From assembly GCF_019511665.1 (NCBI RefSeq), contig NZ_JAEUAW010000022.1, positions 1 through 52,584 of the forward strand: DNA of 52,584 bases. Reading direction: 5' to 3'. This DNA is from Microbacterium jejuense. GTDB taxonomy: Bacteria; Actinomycetota; Actinomycetes; Actinomycetales; Microbacteriaceae. The notes beneath the pieces are model-generated. The model made no database searches. It saw nothing but the letters and a program-made list of their open reading frames with translations, and was not told the origin of the DNA. Shown here piece after piece: positions 31,497-40,400 of the stretch (positions are counted from its first letter, which is position 1; every line of letters begins with the position of its first letter). The position numbers and the translations under genes were made by a program.

Positions 31497-34400
31497 TCAC
31501 AGCGTCGGCTTGGCCTCGCCTCGGCGGCGACGCGCGACGATCAGCACCGAGGCGCCGGTCAGCATCACCACGAGTCCGAGCACGATCAGCGGCAGCGTCG
31601 CCCCGCCACCGGTCGCCGGGAGCGCCGACAGCAGCACGGTGGCGTCGTCCGCATCGCGGCCCGGATCGTCCGGATCGCCGAACGTGTGGTACTCCACCAC
31701 GGCGACGTTGGTGATCGTGTTGACCGCCGACTTCGGGTTCACCATCGCGTCGAGGGTGATCCTCGGCGCCACGCTCGCCCCGCCGTTGTCGGAGTTGATC
31801 GGCTGCAGCGGTCCGAACAGCGCACACGTGAGCGTTCCCCCGTAGCCCGCCGGGCTCTGTCCGGTCACCTCGCAGGACTGCCAGTTCGGGAACGCGTCCG
31901 CGTCGCCCTTGCCCGGCCAGTTCACCGCGGTGATCTTGATGTCGGCGGGGATCTCGTCCGTCACCACGACGCCCTCGGCGGCTGCATCGTCACTCACGTT
32001 CGCGACATCGAGCGTGTAGCTGAACGCCTTGCCCGGCTCGGTGCGCTCGACGCTCGCGGTCTTCTCGACCTGCACCTCGGTGTGGCGCGCGACGAAGCAC
32101 TCCGGCGTCGCGGCCGGGTACGAGGTCGAGAACGTGAGCGACGGGTTCACCGTGAAGGTGATCTCGGTGTTGAGGCGCCACGAGTAGTCGAGCTCGCTCG
32201 GGTCGAGGATCAGGCCGTTGAACACGTACTGAGCCTGCTCTTCCGGCGTCATCACCGTCGCGGTCCCGGGCAGGTAGTACTGCGTCGGGCTCGAACCGGG
32301 CACGATGTCGCCGGCCTCGATCGGACGCCACCCCGGGTAGTCGATCGACACGCCCGACGGCGTGAAGGCCGACCCGACCCACGGGATCTCGTCGCTCCAG
32401 GTCGTGCCGCTGTCGTCCGAGAGCTCCACCTGCGCCGGAGTGGTCTCCGGCGTGACGGCTCCGTTGACGGGCCGCCACAGGAAGCTCACGGGCTCATCGG
32501 CCAGCGATGCGGACTTCGTCACGACCCAGCCGAGGAACGGCGCGTCGGCGACGCAGCGCGTGTAGACGAGCGCCGCGATGTCTCGCGTGGGGGTCGTCAC
32601 GTCGTCGCAGTCGTTCGTCGGGTCGCCGTCGAGATCCGCGGCCACGCAGGCCTCGTTCACGATCTCGTCGAGCGGCGTCGGCGGTGCCGGCGGCTCCTCG
32701 TCGCCCACGACCGCCGGCAGCTCGCCCGAGGTCGCCGGAGGCAGGAACGTCACCTGCACGACGATGGTCGCGCTGGCTCCGACCGCGAGGGTCGGGATGC
32801 TCACCGACAGCGTGTTGTCCTCATCGACGAACGCGGGTGCGTTGTCGTTCGTCCAGCCTGCCGGCAGCGTCAGCCCCGTCACCTCGAGCCGCTCGTGGAG
32901 CGGGTCGGTGACGACGACGTGCGTGGCATCCCGTGTTCCGTTGTTGGTCGCGGTCAGCTCGTACTCGAACTCCGAGCCCGGCTCGATCGATCCCTCCTCG
33001 GGGATGTTCGTCGCGGTCTTCTCGATGCCGACGTCGTCGAAGTGCACCGTCTGGCACGCGTCGTCGCGATCGACCCACTCGCCCGAGCGGACGACGGCTT
33101 CGTTCCAGACGAAGTAGCCGTCCTCCTGGGCCTCAAGGCACGCTCGCGGCTGCTCCGTGCTCGGCGGTGCCGTGACCTGCACCGTCGCGGAGACGGTGTA
33201 GGTGTGCACGGGGCCCTCGGGCGTCAGCGTTCCCGCCGGCACGATCGTCCACTCGCCTTCGCCGTTCCAGGACGCCCCGGATGCCGGGACCGCGGGTGTC
33301 GCGTCGTTCGCGGCCGCGGCGGTCCAGTCCCCGACGAGCTCCACGCCGTCCGGCAGCGTCGGTGCGTCGGTGAGCGTGTAGCCCACCTCGGCCGGCTTCG
33401 GCTCCTGGTCGGTCTCGGGGTACGCCACCGTCACCGTGTACGAGATGGTCTGCGTGCCGTCCTCGTTCTGGGTGTAGGCGCCGGCCGTCTTCGTGACCGT
33501 CGGGAACACCGGCTCGGCACAGGCGTGCACGTCGGTGCTCTGACCGCCGCTGCGGAGCTGCGCCGTGTTGAGGAAGCCGCCGTACGGCCCTTCGCCCTCT
33601 TCACACGTCGTGGTGCCCTCGTCGATGGCCTCCGCCGTCACGTCCGCCGTCACCGTGACGGTGTACGTGTGGGTCGCGCCCGCTGCGATCGTCTTGCCCG
33701 ATGCGATGTCCGCAGACCAGTCGGAGTCGTCGAACGGGACGTCCGTCTGACGTTCACCGCTCCACGTCGCCGTGTCGATGTCGATGTCACCGCCGAAGTC
33801 CAGCTGGTCGCTCAGCGAGTACTTCGCCGACAGCCCGTCCGGGTTCTCCGCGGAGCCCGCCGCGGCGAGCGACGCCGAGAGGTTGTAGACGATCGTCCAC
33901 TCCCCCGTCTCGGGATCCTGTGTCGACGACGCCACCGACTTGGCGACGGTCGGGTAGACCGCCTGCTTCACCGGGATGCACGCGTCGTCCTGGTCGGCCA
34001 CGTCGTCGCCGACGTACAGCAGGGCGTTGTTGTAGTAGCCCTTGCCGGGACCCTGCTGCTCGCCGCAGGCGAGGTCGCCCGGAGCGACGGTGCCTGTGAC
34101 GGTCGCGGTGAACGTGACGGTCCACACCTGGGTCTCGTCCGCACCGAGCGCGACCGGGTCGTCGGGGAACGACGCGCCCGACTCGATCTCGATGGGCTCG
34201 TCACCTGCCGGCGTGGTGCGCTGTGCGGTGCCGCCGCCGAGGGTGATGCCCGACGGGAAGCCCGGCACGTCCTGCAGCGTGTAGAAGGTGTCGTACCCGC
34301 TCGGGTTCACCGTCAGCTGGTACGTGACCTTCCAGCTGTCGGGGTCTCCCGGGTCCTGCGTGGCGCTCGTGGCCGACTTCTCGATCGTCGGCAGGGCCGG

Positions 34401-37400
34401 CTCCGAGCAGTCGTCCACCGGGTACTCCACGCCGGCGACGGTGATGACGGCCGTGTTGAGGAAGCCGCCCGAGGGGTCTTCGTCGTCCGGGTAGCAGGCG
34501 AGGGTGTCGCCGTTCCACGCGTCGGTGGGCACCGTCGCGTGCACCGTGACGGTGTACGTCGCGGTACCCGCGGTGTCCGTCCGCGGCGGCAGCACCTGGT
34601 CGGTCGCGATGGCTGCCGTCCAGTCACCACCCGCCTGGGTGAAGGGCACGTCCGTGCCGCCAGGACCGGTCCACGAGGCATCCTGCACCTCGATGTCGCC
34701 ACCGAACTCGAGCCGGTCGGTCACGCTGTACACCGCCGGCGCCTCGGTCGAGGTGTTCGTCACGTCGATGTCGTACGTGATCGTCCAGGTGCCGTCGGCG
34801 TTCTGCGACGTGCTCGTCACGGTCTTCGACTGCTCGGTGACCGCGCGGACGACCGGGATGCAGTCCTCCGAGTGGTCGGAGCCGACGCCGTTGCTGATCG
34901 TCGTGCCGTTCCAGAGCCCGCCATCCTCGGCCTCGCAGTCGAGCGCGCTGTCGGGGACGGATGCCGCGATCTTGACCTTGAGAACCACGAGGTAGACGTT
35001 CTCGGAGTTCGCCAGCAGCAGGCCGGTGCCGAGCGGCTTGGTGTGGTCGACCGCCCAGCCGGCGTCGAGCTGGCCGACGTTCCCGGTGCCGATCGAGTCG
35101 ATCGACGCGGCCCACGCGCCGACGGGCGTGATGCCCGCGGGAAGCGCCACCGGGGTGTCGTGCACCGCGTACTGCAGGGCGATGCCCGTCGGGTTGTACA
35201 CCCTCACCTTGTAGGCCAGAAGCCAGTCGCCCGCCGCATCCTGAATCGCGGTCGCACCGGTCTTCTCCACCTTCGGGCTCACGGGGACGCCGCAGCCGTC
35301 GTCCGTCGCGGTGCCTCCCGGGAAGGTGACCGTCGCGACGTTGTAGAAGCCGCCGCCGGGGTTCTCGCCGTCGGTCGTGCACTTCAGCGCCGTGGCAGGG
35401 TCGAACTCCTCGGTGTCGACGGTCGCCTTCACCGTGTACACCCAGACCGCCGAGGCGCCGCCCGCCAGCACGCCTTCCGGCGTGCCGGGGTTGCCGCCCT
35501 GCGTCCACGTCCCGGAGCCGGCGACGATGTCGAAGCTCTCGTCGAACTGCGGCGTGTCGGTGATGGCGTACTCGGCCGACAGCGACGGATCGAGGTTCGT
35601 CACCGTGATCTGGTACGCGAGCACCCACTCGCCATCGACGTTCTGCGCGACGACGGCGTTCGACTTCTCGATGCCGACCTTCGGCAGGGCGATGCCGTCG
35701 CACGCGTCGTCGTCGTCCGAGCCGACACCGTTGGTCACCGTCGCGGTGTTCCACACGCCCGTGCCCGGCCGCTGCCCGCACACGAGGTCGCTCGCCTTCA
35801 CATCGTTCCCCAGCGTCACGTTCGCGGTGATCGTGAACACGTGCGACGCACCCGCGGGGAGCGTGCCGGTGCCGACCAGGGTGTTGGCCGCCCCGTCGAA
35901 CGCTGTGGCCGGCACAGTGAACGTGCCACCGTTGAGCGCGGCCGGTCCGGCCGCGGTCCACGACGTGGCCGTCACGCCGGAGGGCAGTGCCGCCGGCGTG
36001 TCGGACAGCGAATACCAGAGCGGAATGCTGCTCGGGTTGTTCACCGTGACCGTGTAGTTCAGCACCCAGTCGGTGCCCACCTGCGTGACCGCGGCCGAGT
36101 CCTTCTTCACGGTCGGGGTCGCAGGCTGGGCACAGCCGTCGTCGGTCTTCGAGCCGCCGGGGTACTGCACCGTCGCCACGTTGTGGAACGCGCCGCCCTC
36201 GCCGGGCTCGCACGTCAGCTCCGGCTCCTCCGCCTCGGGGTCGAACGACGCGACGACGCGGTAGGTGTACTGGTCGGAGCCGCCCGCCTCGATCGGCGTG
36301 TTCGCCGCGGGTGCGGAGCCCTCCCAGCCCGCGCTGACGACGTCGAAGCCGACGCCGAGGTCCGGAAGGTCGGTCAGCGTGTAGACCGTGCCCGCGCTGC
36401 CGTTGTTGGCGACCGTGATCGTGTAGTCGATCTGCCAGTCGCCGCCGTCGAGCTGCACGACCGTGCCGTCGGTCTTCGAGACCGTCACCGGCGGCGTGTC
36501 GATGCCGACGCACGCGTCGTCGTCGACCACGACCTCACCGGAGGTCACGACCGCCGTGTTGAGAAGGCCGCCGTTGCCCGGGCACGCGGTGCCGATCGGG
36601 GTCGCGTCGGCCGACGGCTGCAGCACGCCGGTCACGGTGTACGCATAGCTCGTCGCCTTCGGCAGGGTGCCCGACCAGATGGTCCACGGGGATGCCGCGG
36701 ACGAGGCATCCGTCGGCGCCGGGGCCGCGCCGACCGCGGCCGCCTGCCACTCACCCACGAGGGCCCATCCGGACGGCAGGGTCGGCAGGGTGTCGGCCAG
36801 GCTCGCCTGGACGTCGGCACCGGTCTGCGCGTCGGACGGGTTCGTCACGGTGATCGTGTACGAGACGGTCCAGCGGCCGGTCGCGGCATCCCAGCTCGGG
36901 ATCCCGCCGTCCTTCTTCACCGTCGGGAACACCGGCTGCGCGCAGTCCTGCGCCGTCGAGGTCTTGCCGTCGACCGTCAGGGTGGCCGTGTTGAGGAAGC
37001 CTCGGTTCGGCGACTGCGTCGTCGTGCACTTCCAGGCGTCGGTCGTCTCGGTGCCGTCCGCGATCGTCGAGACGACGGTCACGGTGTAGGTGTCGACGCC
37101 CGAGGGCGCGAGCGACTGGTTCGTCGCCAGGGTCGCGGTGCCGCCCGGCAGCGTGAACGACGCCTCGGGGCCGCCGTTGCGGCTCCAGGTGGCGGTCGTC
37201 GGCGTGATGCCGCCGCCGTACTGGAGCGCGTCACTGAGGTCGTAGAACAGCGTCGACGTGCCCGACTGGTTCGTCACGGTGACGTCGTAGACCACCGTCC
37301 ACGTGCCGTCGCCGTTCTGCGCCGGGTAGCCCGGGTGGACCTTCTTGGCGACCGTCCCCGTGGCCGGGACCGCTGTATTCGTGATCTGGCATATGACGTT

Positions 37401-40400
37401 CTTGGCGATCGGCAGGGTGATCTTGCCGTTCGTCACCGTGATGCCCGAGTCACAGCTCCAGCTGCCGGCGGTGTAGCCGGTCGGGCCGCTCTCGCCGAGA
37501 GTGTACTCCGTTCCGGCGTCGACCGGCTTCGGACCGGTGGATGCCGTCACGCCGCCGTCGCTCGTCGACGTGGGCGAGGTGAACCCGCCGGTGCCGGCGG
37601 CAGAGAGCGTCCACTCCTGAGCCTGGTGCGAGCCGACGCCGTTCTTGTTGTCGACCTTCTTCACCAGCGTGAGCGTGGGCTTCTTCGCGATGTTCGTGAA
37701 CGTGCAGGTGACGGACTGGCCGTTGGCCACGGTGACCGTCTTGTTCTGCATCGAGGTGCCGCCCGTCGAGCAGACCAGGTCGCTCCAGTCGTAGCCGGCG
37801 ACGTTCTGCAGCTCGTTCAGCGTGTACGTGCCGGCCTTGACGTCCTTCGTGACGTTGTGGTCGAACGACGTCGTGGTGCCGCCGAGCGTGGCCTGCAGCA
37901 TCCCGTTCCAGTCCGTCGGCTGGGCGCTGCCGCCGTTGGACGCATCCACGACCTTGACCAGGGTGAGATGCGCCGGCTGGTCGTCGTTCGTGAACGTGCA
38001 GGTCACGTCGTCGCCGGGCTTCAGCGTCAGCGTCGCGTTCGCCTTGGTCGTGTCGGGGTAGCCCGTGCACGACAGCGTCGTCCAGTCGTAGCCCGCGGGA
38101 CCGCCGGCCTCGGCCAGCGTGTACGCGTCGCCCGCGCGGACCGCGCCGGACACACCGGTCTGGCCGTTCAGGTTCGGGCCGTCCTCGGACGTCGCCGTGA
38201 GGGTCCATGCGGTGTCGGTTGCCGTGCCGCCGTCGTTGTTCGTGACCTTCTTGACGAGGGTCAGCTTCGGCGCGATGTCGTCGTTGACGATGCGGTAGGT
38301 GCCGGTCGCGCCGGGCGCGACCGAGACGTCCCATCCGGTGACGTCGACCCAGTTCCCGCCCACGAGCTGCTGGAGCGTGACCTGCGTGTAGCCCGCGAGC
38401 CCCGTCTCAGAGATCGTGTACGTGTGGTCCGGACGCACCTGGATGGTGTTGACCGGGCCGGCCGATTCGGCGCCGTCCACGGTGGTCGCAGTCAGGCCGC
38501 TCAGCGCAGCCGGCGTGGCCTTCAGGTCCCAGTCGGAGGCCTCGGCGTCGCCGCCGTCGTCGTTGACGACGTTCTTCAGCAGGACGAGGCTCGCCGTGCG
38601 GTTGATCGCCTCGCACTCGACGTGCTGGCCGAGCTGCACCGTCACGCCGCCGTTGAGGCCGTCGTACTCGGTGCCGCGGGTGCCGTTCGCGTTGAGCAGG
38701 TAGCAGTGCCACGAGCCGGTGGAACCGGGACGCGGGTTCGCGCCGGGCACGACCTCCTGCGTGTAGCGCGGGTCACCGCCGGACTCGGCGAGCGTGTAGA
38801 TCACGCCGGGCGTGACGTTCACGAGCGACGTCGGCGACTTCGCGTTCGGACCCGGGAGCGAACCCTGGGGGCCCGTGCCCGTCAGCGTCCACGTCGTCGG
38901 GTCCGCCGATCCGCCGACGACCTTCTTCGTCAGCTTGAGCTGCGTGGTGCACGTCACGGTGTTCGTGATCGTGACGACGTTCGGGTTCGGCGTCGAGGTC
39001 ATCGTGTGCGTGCCCGTGCCCGACGACTCGTTGGTGCAGAACGGCGGCAGGCCGGTGACGGTCTCTGCGATCGCGACCTGCTGTCCGACGTCGTACGTGT
39101 ACTCCGTGCCGAAGCTGCGGTTCGCGCCGCCGAGGGTCAGTTGGGCCGCGCCGAACGGCTGAGCGCCGTTGGCGTACGTGGTGCCGTTGATGACCCACTT
39201 CTTGTCGACCCTCAGGTTCACCTTCGGGTTCGGCGCCTCGTTGTAGACGATGCAGGTCACGATGCGCCCACCGGTCGCGTTGGCGGTGAAGCCCAGTGCG
39301 CCGGCGTTGGTCACGTTCACGGTGGCGCCGGTGTCGTCCTTGCAGACCGCGTTCTTCGACGCCTGCTGCAGCAGCTCGTAGCCCTGGGCTGTGCGGTCCT
39401 CTTCGGTGATCGTCACCGCCGAGGTCTGGCCCGCCGACAGACCGGTCACCTTGAAGCTGATCGCGCCGGACTGGTTGGTGGAGCCGTTGGTCGGCGTCAC
39501 CGTGTTCGACGCGTTCGCGGCGGTGAAGCCCCAGCCCGCGGTCGGGGTCGCGTTGGCGATCGTGCCGCCGTTCGGGACGACCATCTTGGTCACGTTGATG
39601 GTGCTGTCGCACTGGCCCTTGGCGAGGTTCTGCAGGAACGTCGAGAGCGCCGCGTAGTTGTCGACCAGGTAGTAGTCGCTGTTCGCCGTCGGTCCCGAGA
39701 TCGCCTGGATGTTGGCCTCGGCGCCGTCGACGCCGATGCCGACCGGCACCACGCGCGTGCCGAGGTTCTTCACCGAGTTCGCCGAGAAGACGGCGTTCTC
39801 GACCTCGCGGAAGCGCGAGAAGCTGCCCGGTCCCTCGGCGTTCGGGCCGTAGACGGTGGGCGTGCCGTCCGTGAGCATGAGCAGGACGTCGACCTTGTTC
39901 GCCGCATCCCCCGCGACCTGCCACAGACCGCGGTCCCAGTTGGTCGCTCCCGCGTCGCCGCCGGGGCGGACCAGGCCGTCGATCTTGTTCTTCACGGTGG
40001 TGGCGCCGCCCGCGGTCGCCACGGAAGTGAGCCCGAGCGAGCTGTTCGACCCGCCGGCCGCAGGGGCGCTGGTCGCGAACGTCCACAGCGCCAGCTGCGA
40101 AGGCGTGCCCTGCAGCTTGTCGACGAAGTCCTTCGCCGCGGTCTTGAGCTGCGTGAACTCGGTGCCGTCGATGGAGTTGGAGAGGTCGATGAGCAGACCG
40201 ACGCGGACGCCGCACGTCTGCAGGGCGGTCGGATTGACCTTGCTGTTCGCCCAGAACCCGCCGGACGTGTTGGCGTCGTTGCCGGTGCCCACCTTCGGAT
40301 AGGTCGTGTTCGAACCGGCGCCGATCGAGTCGGTGCGGAAGCGGTACGCCTGGTTGGAGGCCGAGCTGCCGACGTTCAGCTGCGGGACGATGCTCCACCC

